DNA from: CANDYO01 sp964627795
GTDB taxonomy: Bacteria; Pseudomonadota; Alphaproteobacteria; Rickettsiales; CANDYO01
Length of the DNA stretch: 64,000 bases
Assembly (NCBI GenBank): GCA_964627795.1
Contig: CAZVLF010000010.1
Span: forward strand, 1-64,000
Direction of reading: 5' to 3'
The notes beneath the pieces were generated by a model. That model made no database searches. It saw only the letters and a list, made by a program, of their open reading frames with translations, and was not told the DNA's origin. Shown here one piece after another: positions 8,004 to 16,763 of this stretch (within the stretch, counting starts at the first letter, position 1; the number at the start of each line of letters is the position of its first letter). Made by a program: the position numbers and the translations under genes.

Positions 8004-10097
8004 TTATGCTTTAACTAAAAAAGATTTAATAATTCTTTTAGTTCCAAGATTATAAAAATTTACTTCAGCATTATTGCCATCTAAATATAATACTTTACCT
8101 TTTCCAAATTTAATATGTAAAACCTCACATCCAGCTTCTATTTCTTCTAAATCAACTTCTTTTTTTGGTGCAGCAGGTATGGAAGGCTTGAAAGAATTAA
8201 GTCGCTCGTGAAGAAGTGGTTGTTCAACAGACTCACATTTAATTATTTCTTTTATAAAAATAGATGGTTCATTATATTGCCATTCCCCATAAATAAACCT
8301 ACTATTAGCATTCATTATATAAAGGATGTTTTTTGCTCGAGTAATTGCAACATATGCTAAACGGCGCTCTTCTTCAATACCATCTCTTTCTGTAATACTT
8401 CTTTTACTAGGGAAATTTCCTTCTTCCCAACCTGGTAAAAATACTGCATCAAATTCTAGCCCCTTGGCTGCATGCATAGTCATTATTTTTATTGAATTAT
8501 TTCCACTTGTTTCATCTGACTCATTAACTAAGCTTACATGTTCAAGAAATATTCCAATATTATCAAATTCTTTTATATTAGAAATTAATTCTCTTAAGTT
8601 TTCTAATCGTGATTCAGACTCAAGACTATTTTCTGATTTCAAAGAATCAATATATCCCGACTCTTCAAGAATAATTTCTGCAACTTGATGACATGGCTTT
8701 ATATCCCATAATTTATTCCAACCTTCAACTTTATTAAGAAACTCATTTAATGTGTTTCCTGCTTTGCCCTTAAATATATTATTTTCAAGCATTAATTTTG
8801 TTGCTCTAAAATAACTACATTGATGTAAAGTAGTATATTCTTGAATTTGGCTTATAGTTGAAACTCCAATTCCTCTTTTTGGAACATTTATAATTCTCTC
8901 AAAAGCAAGACTATCATCAAAATTATAGCTAAGTCTTAGATAGCTTAGAGCGTTTTTTATTTCTAATCGATCATAGAATTTTAATCCGCCAATAATTTTA
9001 TATGCTATCTGCTGTTGTACAAAAACTTCTTCAATAATCCTTGTTTGGTAACTTGCTCTTACCAGGACCGCAATTTCATTTCTTGCAAAAGGTAATTTTT
9101 TTATGGTTGAGGCAATAAATTCAGCCTCCTTAATTCCATTAATATGAGTAACCAATTTAACTTTCTCATGAGATTCTTTTTCAGTCCATAGGTTTTTTCC
9201 TATTCTTGTGTAATTATTGGCTATAAGATGATTTGCAGTATTAAGTATGTGGCCAGTTGAGCGGTAATTTTGCTCTAAACGAATAATTTTAGCACCTACA
9301 AAATCATGTGTAAATTTCATGATGTTTCTAATTTCTGCTCCACGCCAACCATAGATTGATTGATCTTCATCTCCTACCGCACATATATTTTTATATTTTT
9401 GTGATAACAGGCGTAACCATAAATATTGAGAAGCATTGGTATCTTGATATTCATCAACAAGTATATATCTAAATTTATCTTGATAATATTCAAGTATATT
9501 AGGGTTTTCTTTAAATAATTTTATACAAAAAAGAAGAAGATCTCCAAAATCTAAAGCTTGCAATTGTTTTAGTCTTGATTGATAGTCCAAATATATTTGT
9601 TTTACTTTTGCAGTTTTATGATCATATATATCAGCATTAGATAAGTTTTCAGGGAATAATCCTAAATCTTTCCAACGCCCTATGATTCCTCCAACATATT
9701 TTGGAGTATATTCTTGATCATCAAGATGCATATCTTTGATAATTTTCTTAAGTAGTCTCCATTGATCATCTACATCAATTATAACAAAATCTCGTGAAAT
9801 GCCTAAGGCCTCCGTATGAGAGCGAATAATTTTAGTAGCAAGTGAGTGGAAAGTCCCAATCCAAATTCCATTAGTATTAGTGATTATTTCAGTTCTTGCT
9901 AGCATTTCACTTGCTGCTTTGTTAGTAAAAGTTACTGCCATAATCTCATAAGGTGCAGACAGGCCATTGGTTATTAAATAGCCTATTCTTTGAGTTAAAA
10001 CTCTTGTTTTTCCTGTACCAGCTCCGGCTAAAATTAAAAGAGGACCGTCTGTATAAACGCAAGCTTCCAGCTGCTGGGGATTTAATTCAATGCTCAT
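8004..10097 (-). CDS. uvrD: UvrD/PcrA-type superfamily 1 DNA helicase
   Basis: This is a 697-residue 3'-5' DNA helicase for repair and replication-conflict processing. Motifs in order are the Q motif (NPQQLEA), Walker A GAGTGKT (residues 25-31), VTFTNKAASEM, DEYQDTN (Walker B), GDEDQSIYGWRGA, QNYRS, the MTMHAAKGLEFD helicase motif and the YVAITRAK arginine motif. The C-terminus carries a short tail (GKGKVLYLDG region) resembling the Tudor-like RNA-polymerase-binding domain of UvrD/PcrA. The pcrA name would serve equally well. It is the first gene of a pair with hemB. Confidence 0.93.
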   Translation of the reverse strand: MSIELNPQQLEACVYTDGPLLILAGAGTGKTRVLTQRIGYLITNGLSAPYEIMAVTFTNKAASEMLARTEIITNTNGIWIGTFHSLATKIIRSHTEALGISRDFVIIDVDDQWRLLKKIIKDMHLDDQEYTPKYVGGIIGRWKDLGLFPENLSNADIYDHKTAKVKQIYLDYQSRLKQLQALDFGDLLLFCIKLFKENPNILEYYQDKFRYILVDEYQDTNASQYLWLRLLSQKYKNICAVGDEDQSIYGWRGAEIRNIMKFTHDFVGAKIIRLEQNYRSTGHILNTANHLIANNYTRIGKNLWTEKESHEKVKLVTHINGIKEAEFIASTIKKLPFARNEIAVLVRASYQTRIIEEVFVQQQIAYKIIGGLKFYDRLEIKNALSYLRLSYNFDDSLAFERIINVPKRGIGVSTISQIQEYTTLHQCSYFRATKLMLENNIFKGKAGNTLNEFLNKVEGWNKLWDIKPCHQVAEIILEESGYIDSLKSENSLESESRLENLRELISNIKEFDNIGIFLEHVSLVNESDETSGNNSIKIMTMHAAKGLEFDAVFLPGWEEGNFPSKRSITERDGIEEERRLAYVAITRAKNILYIMNANSRFIYGEWQYNEPSIFIKEIIKCESVEQPLLHERLNSFKPSIPAAPKKEVDLEEIEAGCEVLHIKFGKGKVLYLDGNNAEVNFYNLGTKRIIKSFLVKA

Positions 10098-10324
10098 GGG
10101 TATAATTTAATTTGTGATTATGAAGATATATATACATGAAGTTGATCGATTTGTAAAAAAAAGAAAACTCTGATATAAGTATTTAATGCAAATATACAAT
10201 AGTTTTGTTTACATATAGTTTTCATAGATTAATTCAGGAATAAATAATTTACTTAATCTTATTATATGTATATTTTGCTAATATTGCCAAAGATGAGATA
10301 TTTTAAAAAGTTTTAGGATAATTT

Positions 10325-11605
10325 ATGAGAAAAAAAACTAAATTTATATTAGCTTGTTTAACTCTAATATTATTACCGCTTGGATGGTTAATGGCAGAAA
10401 ACGTCAATGATCGTACGGTTTTAATGTCAGTTATGGATTTAATTAAAAAAGTATATGTTAAGGAAACTACTGATAAGCAATTAGTTGAATCAGCTATTTC
10501 AGGAATTTTAAACGGTTTAGATCCTCATAGTAGTTTTTTTAACGAAAAAGAATTTGATGAACTTAAAACTACAACTAAAGGAGAGTTTGGTGGGATTGGA
10601 GTGGAGATCATGGTTGAATCACCAGGGCTTAGAGTTATTAGTCCAATTGATGATACTCCTGCATTTAAAGAAGGAATAAAAGCTGGTGATATGATTTTTG
10701 CTATTGATGATGAAATGATAGTGAATATGACTCCTAATGATGCTATTGGTAAAATGAGAGGAGCAAGAGGAAGTAAAGTAAAAATCTCAGTATTAAGAGA
10801 AGGAAAATCAGAACCTTTAGAATTTACTTTAATAAGAGATATAATTAAAGCTAATCCAGTAAAATATCATCTTTATAAAGATCTTGCTTATATTCGAGTT
10901 GCCTCATTTACCATGCAGACAGCTGATTTATTGAAGAATGCAATTGAAGATTTAAAAAAGCAGGCTGGTAACAATAAAATAAAGGGTTATGTATTAGATT
11001 TAAGAAATAATCCAGGTGGAATATTAGAACAATCAGTGTATGTTACTAATTTATTTCTTAACAATGGTCTTATTGTTTCCACCAGAGGGAGAGATAATAA
11101 AGAACAAATGTCTTTTTCTGCGACAGCTGACACTTCAATAAAAACTGAACCTTTAGTAGTTTTGATAAATAATGGGTCGGCCTCTGCGTCAGAAATTGTT
11201 GCTGGTGCTTTACAAGATCATAAAAGAGCAATTATTGTTGGAACTAAATCCTTTGGAAAAGGGTCAGTCCAGAGTGTTTTAGCGCTTCCTGGCTATGGAG
11301 CAATAAAGCTAACTACAGCTCTTTATTATACCCCCTCTGGAAAATCAATTCAGGCAGAAGGAATAGTTCCAGATATTATAGTTGAGCCAGCTAAAGTTGA
11401 ATTGCTTAATAATAAAAAATTGCAGATGTCTGAAGCAATTTTAAAAAATCATTTAGCCAATAGTACAAATTCTCTTAAATCAAAAGATCTTGCAAAAACT
11501 AAAGAAGAATTTTGGAAAGATTTATATAATCAGGATTATCAGTTGGCTCGTGCTTTAGATGTGCTTAGAAGTATAATTATATTAGAGAAAAAACAGTTTC
11601 AATAA
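10325..11605 (+). CDS. ctpA: Carboxy-terminal processing protease (S41 family)
   Basis: This encodes a 426-residue periplasmic serine protease that trims or degrades envelope proteins. An N-terminal signal or anchor segment (FILACLTLILLPLGWLMA) is followed by a helical cap and a PDZ domain (about 85-165, with GGIGVEI and AGDMI). The S41 catalytic domain carries GSASASEI with Ser287 and, 25 residues on, Lys312 in KSFGKG, the expected Ser-Lys dyad spacing. The gene is monocistronic, with a 227-base upstream gap shared with divergent uvrD. Confidence 0.94.
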   Translation: MRKKTKFILACLTLILLPLGWLMAENVNDRTVLMSVMDLIKKVYVKETTDKQLVESAISGILNGLDPHSSFFNEKEFDELKTTTKGEFGGIGVEIMVESPGLRVISPIDDTPAFKEGIKAGDMIFAIDDEMIVNMTPNDAIGKMRGARGSKVKISVLREGKSEPLEFTLIRDIIKANPVKYHLYKDLAYIRVASFTMQTADLLKNAIEDLKKQAGNNKIKGYVLDLRNNPGGILEQSVYVTNLFLNNGLIVSTRGRDNKEQMSFSATADTSIKTEPLVVLINNGSASASEIVAGALQDHKRAIIVGTKSFGKGSVQSVLALPGYGAIKLTTALYYTPSGKSIQAEGIVPDIIVEPAKVELLNNKKLQMSEAILKNHLANSTNSLKSKDLAKTKEEFWKDLYNQDYQLARALDVLRSIIILEKKQFQ

Positions 11606-11666
11606 GCAATATGTAAATAATATCTATATTAACATATTAAAAATTTAATATTTTTGTAATTTATAG

Positions 11667-11695
11667 TTGACATTATATTTAAAACATGTTATTAT
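11667..11695 (+). promoter_or_regulatory. Sigma-70-like promoter of the candidate small RNA
   Basis: A perfect TTGACA (11667-11672) is separated by 17 bases from TATTAT (11690-11695). The predicted start is near 11702. No open reading frame follows before the terminator at 11770-11801, which is what suggests an RNA gene. Confidence 0.6.
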
Positions 11696-11701
11696 ATAAC
11701 T

Positions 11702-11803
11702 ATAAACATTAAGAAACCTATAAGTTCCTCAGATTTATTTTTTCTTTCGCGTGAGGCAAGGTTCGATGTGGCGCCGCTAAAAATTTTAGGGGCGCTTTTT
11801 TAT
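11702..11803 (+). ncRNA. Candidate small RNA of about 100 nt, family unknown
   Basis: A near-consensus promoter and a strong intrinsic terminator bracket about 100 bases without a plausible coding frame. Inside, CCTCA (11727-11731) can pair with TGAGG (11752-11756) around a U-rich loop, followed by a GGTTCGAT stretch before the terminator stem. I compared it mentally with 6S RNA, tmRNA pieces and RNase P RNA and could not match it. It could also be the end of a longer stable RNA or a regulatory RNA. The call rests on promoter, structure and terminator only. Confidence 0.55.
11770..11801 (+). terminator. Strong Rho-independent terminator
   Basis: GCGCC and CTAAAA pair with TTTTAG and GGCGC, each arm including one extra G between the two blocks, followed by a run of T. 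The GC-rich base stands out against the AT-rich surroundings. It ends the candidate small RNA. Confidence 0.85.
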
Positions 11804-11805
11804 TA

Positions 11806-12433
11806 TAAAACTATTTTATTTAATAAAATTCTAGCTTGTATTTTAAGATTTATTTAAACAAGAATATCGTCGGTGATCACATCTGTGCAATGAAAAAAAG
11901 TTTAGTCTTCTCCAGTAACAAAATTATTTGTGATTTCATAATTTTGTGGGCAGCTATTTCTAACTTCATAAAAATAAGTTAAGTATATTATAGTTGCAGC
12001 AGTGCTAGCGCTAATAAATAAGCTAATTTTTAAAATATTAAAAACCCTCTTTATAAGAAGTGATAAGATTAAATTTGTTGGCAATAAGCACTGAAGAAAA
12101 TGTGCTAGCAATTGTTATTATGCTAAAAGCTAATGTTATTTCAATAAAATTGGTTGACAAGATTATCTATCGTATATAGCAGATATTGTTTTGTAATTAT
12201 ATTTTTGTGGCCATGTAAGCCAATATTTATCTCAATATAATTTTTGCATTTTAATACTGCATTTGGATCATAGTTTTCTATTGGTATCATGTTTATAATA
12301 TTAATTAAATGAAATATAATAATTCTTTGCAAGAAAAGTTTCCTTTCTGATTAGCAACTTAACTTAAAGAAAGCTTTATTCAAGCTAAAAGAGATAAAGT
12401 TGTTAATCACTCTGAGTCAAGCAGTATTTTAGA
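11806..12433. other. Gene-poor gap of about 630 bases
   Basis: Two short minus-strand frames (69 and 63 codons) occur here, but both depend on TTG starts without a convincing ribosome site, and neither resembles a known protein. One is rich in hydrophobic residues. They may be remnants of a decayed gene. Near the end is a nested inverted repeat, described separately. I see no confident gene in this stretch. Confidence 0.5.
12349..12408. repeat. Nested inverted repeat downstream of the lipoprotein gene
   Basis: GATTAGCAACTT (12349-12360) pairs with AAGTTGTTAATC (12397-12408) with one wobble. Between them AGCTTTATTCAAGCT can form a second small hairpin. It lies 25 bases after the minus-strand lipoprotein stop. 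No T-run makes it a standard terminator, so it may be an mRNA 3' stabilising structure. Confidence 0.45.
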
Positions 12434-13015
12434 TTATTTAGATGAATTGTTTTTTGCTAATTTCATCTCATTTGATATTATTTCAGCTGCGCTAATCATA
12501 TGAGACTGAACATCTTGGGATCCTGCAAAAGCACCACCAAGTGCCCAGCTTTGTTTATCTACTATTATTTCACTTAAATGCTTATTAGTGTGGTTATCTT
12601 TAAATATAACTTTTGCATCAAAATTTGAGCTTCCTGCTCCAAATCCAACTAAAAATCTTAAAGCTGCTTTTCCTTCTTCGTAACGAGTGATGTTTCCTTC
12701 AATTACGATCGCTTTTTCATTGGTGTTTTTGTTTCTCTCAACATTAGCAAAAGCTTTACTTTTAATTATTTGAGAAGTAAGAATATCTGCAAATTTTTTG
12801 CCTGATTCATTTGCAGCTTGCATATTGTCAGTTTTTTTTACCTCAACAGTAAAATCATTTATGATTACTGTATCATAGCTAGTAAAATCAGGACGGATTG
12901 AAGAAGCTTTTTCAGAAGATGATGATGGGGCTCTCATTTGAGAGGTGGTGCCGCATGCTGATAAAATTAAAGAAAATAAAATGAGTATAATGCCTGATTT
13001 TTTCATAAAAAACAT
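12434..13015 (-). CDS. Lipoprotein, DUF4410-like
   Basis: This is a 193-residue predicted lipoprotein. The N-terminus is a lipoprotein signal ending in the lipobox LSAC, so the Cys would be lipidated and the protein held in the outer or inner membrane facing the periplasm. A Ser-rich linker follows, then a domain with IINDFTVEVK, a Gly-rich GFGAGSSNF stretch and a beta-rich end, which resembles DUF4410. Function is unknown. Two in-frame starts (13015 and 13006) are both possible; the second gives a more typical MKKSG signal start. It lies 82 bases downstream of scoB on the same strand. Confidence 0.75.
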   Translation of the reverse strand: MFFMKKSGIILILFSLILSACGTTSQMRAPSSSSEKASSIRPDFTSYDTVIINDFTVEVKKTDNMQAANESGKKFADILTSQIIKSKAFANVERNKNTNEKAIVIEGNITRYEEGKAALRFLVGFGAGSSNFDAKVIFKDNHTNKHLSEIIVDKQSWALGGAFAGSQDVQSHMISAAEIISNEMKLAKNNSSK

Positions 13016-13097
13016 CTTTGAATTTAATAAAGTTAAACATTTTTAAAATTTTAAACTATTTTGCCAAAGGCTGCAATATTATTTTTAAATTAGCATT

Positions 13098-13730
13098 TTA
13101 TACAGTAAAACTTGCTTCAGTTTTAGCCCTTAATTCTTCTATAGAAACATTTGGCGCTAGCTGAACTAAATGCATTCCTTTATCATCAATATCTAATATA
13201 GCAAGATCAGTTATTACACGGTCAACGCAATTTTTTCCAGTTAAAGGGAAGCTACATTCTTTTAAAATTTTAGGTGACCCATCTTTAGCAACATGTTCCA
13301 TTAAAATAACCACACGTTTAACATTGGCAACCAGATCCATTGCTCCACCCATTCCTTTTATTATTTTGCCTGGAATAGTCCAATTAGCTAAATCACCTTT
13401 TTCAGAAACTTGTAAAGCACCTAAAATAGTCAAATCTATATGGCTCCCTCTAATCATTGCAAAGGAATATGCGCTATCAAAATAACTAGATTCAGGCAAG
13501 GAAGTTATAGTTTGCTTACCAGCATTAATTAAGTCAGGATCTTCTTCCCCTTCATAAGGAAAAGGGCCCATTCCTAACATTCCATTTTCACTTTGAAGAA
13601 GAACTTTCATGCCTTTTGGAATATAATTTGTGACATTTGTTGGCATGCCAATACCAAGATTGACATAAAAGCCATCCTGCAGTTCTTTTTCTGCTGCAAT
13701 TTTACACATTTCTTCAATAGACCAAGCCAT
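13098..13730 (-). CDS. scoB: 3-oxoacid CoA-transferase subunit B
   Basis: This 210-residue subunit carries the catalytic Glu in QSENGMLGMGP (Glu48), which forms the acyl-CoA-linked intermediate. With subunit A it moves CoA from succinyl-CoA to acetoacetate, opening acetoacetate to acetyl-CoA metabolism. It begins three bases after scoA, so the two are co-translated. The presence of phaC elsewhere in the window suggests that acetoacetyl-CoA could also feed polyhydroxybutyrate; this is inference. Confidence 0.93.
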   Translation of the reverse strand: MAWSIEEMCKIAAEKELQDGFYVNLGIGMPTNVTNYIPKGMKVLLQSENGMLGMGPFPYEGEEDPDLINAGKQTITSLPESSYFDSAYSFAMIRGSHIDLTILGALQVSEKGDLANWTIPGKIIKGMGGAMDLVANVKRVVILMEHVAKDGSPKILKECSFPLTGKNCVDRVITDLAILDIDDKGMHLVQLAPNVSIEELRAKTEASFTV

Positions 13731-13733
13731 GAA

Positions 13734-14429
13734 CTACCTCGCTCTGTTAGTTATTTTCTCAATTCTTTTCTCAAAGTTGCCTTTAAATAACCTTGATACA
13801 AAAATTCCAGGTGTGTGTATATGATCAGGATCTAATTCTCCTATTTCAACTATTTCTTCAACTTCTACAACTGTATTATGTGCAGCTGTTGCCATTAGTG
13901 GAGAAAAATTTCTAGCTGTTTTTCTAAAAACTAAGTTTCCAGCTTTATCAGCTTTATGTGCCTTTATAATTGTAAGATCTGCAAATAGTCCGGTTTCAAG
14001 TAAATAAGTTTGACCATTAAAAACTTTATGCTCTTTTCCTTCAGCAACAATTGTTCCAACGCCAGTTTTTGTATAAAAACCTGCTATACCAGCTCCACCA
14101 GCTCTAATCCTTTCTGCTAATGTGCCTTGAGGATTAAACTCTATTTCTATTTGTTTATTAATATATAGTTGCTCAAGAGTTTTATTTTCGCCAACATAAG
14201 AGGAAATCATCTTTTTAATTTGTTTTTTCTCTAGTAATATTCCAAGACCAAAATCGTCAACTCCACAATTATTACTAATAATAGTTAAATCAGAGATGTT
14301 GGAATTATAAATTTCCTTTATTGAATTTTCAGGTATTCCGCATAAACCAAATCCACCTGCCATGATAGTAATATTATTAGAAAGTAAGCCATCTAGAGCT
14401 TCATGAGCATTATTACAGATTTTAACCAT
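13734..14429 (-). CDS. scoA: 3-oxoacid CoA-transferase subunit A
   Basis: This 231-residue subunit has the family glycine motif GGFGLCGIPE near residues 25-34 and the GGAGIAGFYT stretch in the middle, both typical of the alpha subunit of succinyl-CoA:3-ketoacid CoA-transferase. It precedes scoB with a three-base gap, the usual order. It lies 42 bases downstream of hdaA on the same strand. Confidence 0.93.
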   Translation of the reverse strand: MVKICNNAHEALDGLLSNNITIMAGGFGLCGIPENSIKEIYNSNISDLTIISNNCGVDDFGLGILLEKKQIKKMISSYVGENKTLEQLYINKQIEIEFNPQGTLAERIRAGGAGIAGFYTKTGVGTIVAEGKEHKVFNGQTYLLETGLFADLTIIKAHKADKAGNLVFRKTARNFSPLMATAAHNTVVEVEEIVEIGELDPDHIHTPGIFVSRLFKGNFEKRIEKITNRAR

Positions 14430-14471
14430 ATTAAACCTTTAGTTGATAAAGCTAAAAACATTGAAGCAGCT

Positions 14472-15134
14472 TTATTTTGTTTTTTCAAGAACTTTCTTTA
14501 ATAGAGGAATAGTTATAGCTCGTTTAGAAATGGCACTTTCTTTATCAAGCATATTTATAAATTCAAGAAGCTTACTAAAAGACCTGTCTATTCGACTAAT
14601 AATAAAATCAAGACACTGAGAATTTACTTTAAGCTGCCTATCAGTTAAATGCTTCAGTAAAACTGCTTCTAATAAGTCATCTGTGGGTGGGTTAATTCCC
14701 ATAGCATTAAGAGCTAAAATTCGTGAACGTAAATCAGGAAGAGAAATTTTTAGCTTTTCTGGAGAGAATTGAGATGTCATCAATAAATATTGTTGGTTTT
14801 CATGAGTGAAGTTGATTAAATGAAATAATAGAGTTTCATCTATATTTTCTATATTATCACAAATTAAATTTTGCTGGCCTGTAAAAAGATGAAGAGAGTA
14901 TAAATCTTGTGCTTTAAGGAATATAGCATTGGATATATGTTGCCAAATATGAGCCAAATGGGTTTTTCCGCTTCCATACTCTCCGTAGAGTAATAAAATT
15001 TTTGGGAATATTCCTTTACCCCAGTTTGGCCAGTTTTTTATACAAGAAAATGCAGAAATATTAGCTGAACTTACCACGTAGTCTTCTGGTAAATATGCAG
15101 CTTTAATCGGGAAATTTAAGTAAAGTTGTTCCAA
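14472..15134 (-). CDS. hdaA: DnaA-related regulatory ATPase (HdaA/Hda type)
   Basis: This is a 220-residue DnaA-like AAA+ protein without the C-terminal DNA-binding domain of DnaA. The N-terminal EQLYLNFP matches the beta-clamp-binding motif of Hda/HdaA, which stimulates ATP hydrolysis by DnaA at the loaded clamp and so limits re-initiation. The P-loop is GEYGSGKTHLAHIW (about residues 51-64), with a degenerate Walker B (ICDNIE) and a sensor region DLRSRI. The only suitable start is TTG at 15134, with AAGGAAT about eight bases upstream. Confidence 0.88.
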   Translation of the reverse strand: MEQLYLNFPIKAAYLPEDYVVSSANISAFSCIKNWPNWGKGIFPKILLLYGEYGSGKTHLAHIWQHISNAIFLKAQDLYSLHLFTGQQNLICDNIENIDETLLFHLINFTHENQQYLLMTSQFSPEKLKISLPDLRSRILALNAMGINPPTDDLLEAVLLKHLTDRQLKVNSQCLDFIISRIDRSFSKLLEFINMLDKESAISKRAITIPLLKKVLEKTK

Positions 15135-15540
15135 AATTTTATTCCTTTTTTAGATCATTATATATTATTTATTCTAATATGATAGCAAACCTATTTTTTA
15201 AAAATATAATTCAAACTTAAAAATGTTATAATTATGCACATCTATATAAACTAACCAAACCTTGATTATTTAGAAACTATTAATATACTCATACTGTTTA
15301 TTAAATAAAATTATATTTATTTATAATATCATTACATATTTAGCAGGGTTTTATTTAAGTTTGTAATAATTTTGCCATAATATACCTATAATTGCTAAAA
15401 AAAAACATAAATCTTAATATATCTACTTGACAATAACATTTACTGATATTAACGATAGAATTGGAAGTTAGGTTTATAATTATAAAGAAATAGACTACTT
15501 TAAAGGGGTTCGGCAATAAATTAGATGAATAGGAAATAAA
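15135..15540. other. Divergent intergenic region of about 405 bases
   Basis: This separates hdaA (minus) from the response-regulator gene (plus) and should hold both promoters. A TTGACA is present at 15427-15432, with only a weak -10 candidate (TAACGA, 15450-15455) about 17 bases on. AGGAA lies just before the regulator start. It is very AT-rich, and I see no gene or conserved RNA. Confidence 0.45.
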
Positions 15541-16245
15541 ATGGTAAATAAAAACACTAATTCAATAATAGTTGCGTTGAGCGATGTCCCTACTATGACC
15601 ATTATTTCATATCATTTAGAAAGATATGGATTTGTTGTTAATGCTGCTCAAAAAACAGATAACCTCCTTTCCATGATTGAAAGTATTGATCCTTACATAC
15701 TTATAATTGATGAAGATTTACAAGGAGATAAAAAAGCAAAAGATATTTGCGCAATGTTAAAAGCTAACCCTAGAACAAATCAAATTAAGATTTTATTTGC
15801 AAGCTTTGCTGACTATAGTGAGAATAATTCTTATGATTCCTCAATTAAAAAACCTTTTGTTCCAAGTGAGATGGTAAAAAAAATCAAATCTTTAACAGAA
15901 CAAGTGGATTCACTACCAGGCAAAAAAATTATTTCATATTACGACATAGAAATGAATCTTAGTACTTTTAAAGTAATGCGTAATGGTAGGCAGATTCATC
16001 TAGGGCCAAATGAATTTAAAATTTTACAGTGTTTTGTAGAATTACCCGGAAAGGTTTTATCACGTGAGCATATTATGAATTATGTTTGGGGGCATAATAG
16101 CCAAGTGGAACAGAGAACCATAGATGTTCATATTAATAGATTGCGTGCAGCATTACGCAATAATGATGATGAGCTTCCTCTTATTAGAACGGTTAGATCC
16201 TCTGGTTATTCTCTTTGTGCTCCAAGAGAAGTAGTTAGAGCTTAA
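15541..16245 (+). CDS. OmpR/PhoB-family response regulator with degenerate receiver
   Basis: This is a 234-residue transcription regulator. The receiver (1-120) keeps the likely phospho-acceptor Asp57 in LIIDEDLQG and the conserved Lys-Pro (Lys104-Pro105). In the metal-binding acidic pair the first Asp is replaced (IIVALSDVP, Ser14-Asp15), so phosphorylation may be weak or absent. The C-terminal winged helix (about 140-228) is well kept, with LGPNEFKIL, the LSREHIMNYVWG recognition region and a TIDVHINRLR helix as in PhoB. No kinase gene is adjacent, so this is an orphan regulator with unknown targets. Confidence 0.88.
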   Translation: MVNKNTNSIIVALSDVPTMTIISYHLERYGFVVNAAQKTDNLLSMIESIDPYILIIDEDLQGDKKAKDICAMLKANPRTNQIKILFASFADYSENNSYDSSIKKPFVPSEMVKKIKSLTEQVDSLPGKKIISYYDIEMNLSTFKVMRNGRQIHLGPNEFKILQCFVELPGKVLSREHIMNYVWGHNSQVEQRTIDVHINRLRAALRNNDDELPLIRTVRSSGYSLCAPREVVRA

Positions 16246-16255
16246 AAACTACTAT

Positions 16256-16284
16256 TTGACAATGATAATATTGACAATGATAAT
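16256..16284 (+). promoter_or_regulatory. ndk promoter inside a tandem 15-bp duplication
   Basis: TTGACAATGATAATA occurs twice head-to-tail (16256-16270 and 16271-16285). The first TTGACA is 17 bases from GATAAT (16279-16284), a near-consensus pair. The second copy offers another -35 with a poorer -10 (TATCTT, 16293-16298). The ndk start codon lies about 60 bases beyond. Confidence 0.55.
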
Positions 16285-16344
16285 ATTTTTCTTATCTTGT
16301 CATGGTCAAGAATATTTATTAACATTAAAAATTGAAGGAATAAC

Positions 16345-16761
16345 ATGGAAAGAACATTATCAATAATTAAACCAGATGCTACCAGACGTAATATCACAGG
16401 GAAAGTTAATACAATAATAGAAGAAGCGGGCTTAAAAATTGTTGCTCAAAAGAGAATTTGGCTAACTAAAGCTCAAGCTGAAGAATTTTATTCAGTTCAT
16501 AAGGCAAGACCATTTTTTAATGACTTAGTTTCATTTATGGTTTCTGGTCCAGTTGTAGTTCAAGTTTTAGAAGCAGAAGATGCAGTTAATCTTTACCGTA
16601 AGATTATGGGTGCAACAAATCCTGAAAATGCTGATGCTGGAACTATTCGTAGAGAATTAGCTGTAAATATTGAAGAAAATACGGTTCATGGTTCAGATAG
16701 TATTGAAAATGCTGGCAAAGAAATAGCATTTTTCTTCTCAGGTTGTGAGATTGTAGGATAA
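16345..16761 (+). CDS. ndk: Nucleoside diphosphate kinase
   Basis: This 138-residue enzyme passes the gamma phosphate from ATP to other nucleoside diphosphates through a phosphohistidine. The active-site His115 lies in the NTVHGSDS motif, and the N-terminal ERTLSIIKPDA signature is intact. Length is typical for bacterial Ndk. GAAGGA precedes the start. The next gene begins two bases after its stop. Confidence 0.97.
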   Translation: MERTLSIIKPDATRRNITGKVNTIIEEAGLKIVAQKRIWLTKAQAEEFYSVHKARPFFNDLVSFMVSGPVVVQVLEAEDAVNLYRKIMGATNPENADAGTIRRELAVNIEENTVHGSDSIENAGKEIAFFFSGCEIVG

Positions 16762-16763
16762 TA

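Noticed and set aside
11902..12332. Two short minus-strand open frames (69 and 63 codons) as genes
   Set aside because: Both need TTG starts without a convincing ribosome site, contain no recognisable motif, and lie in a gene-poor stretch. They are reported only as part of the gap.
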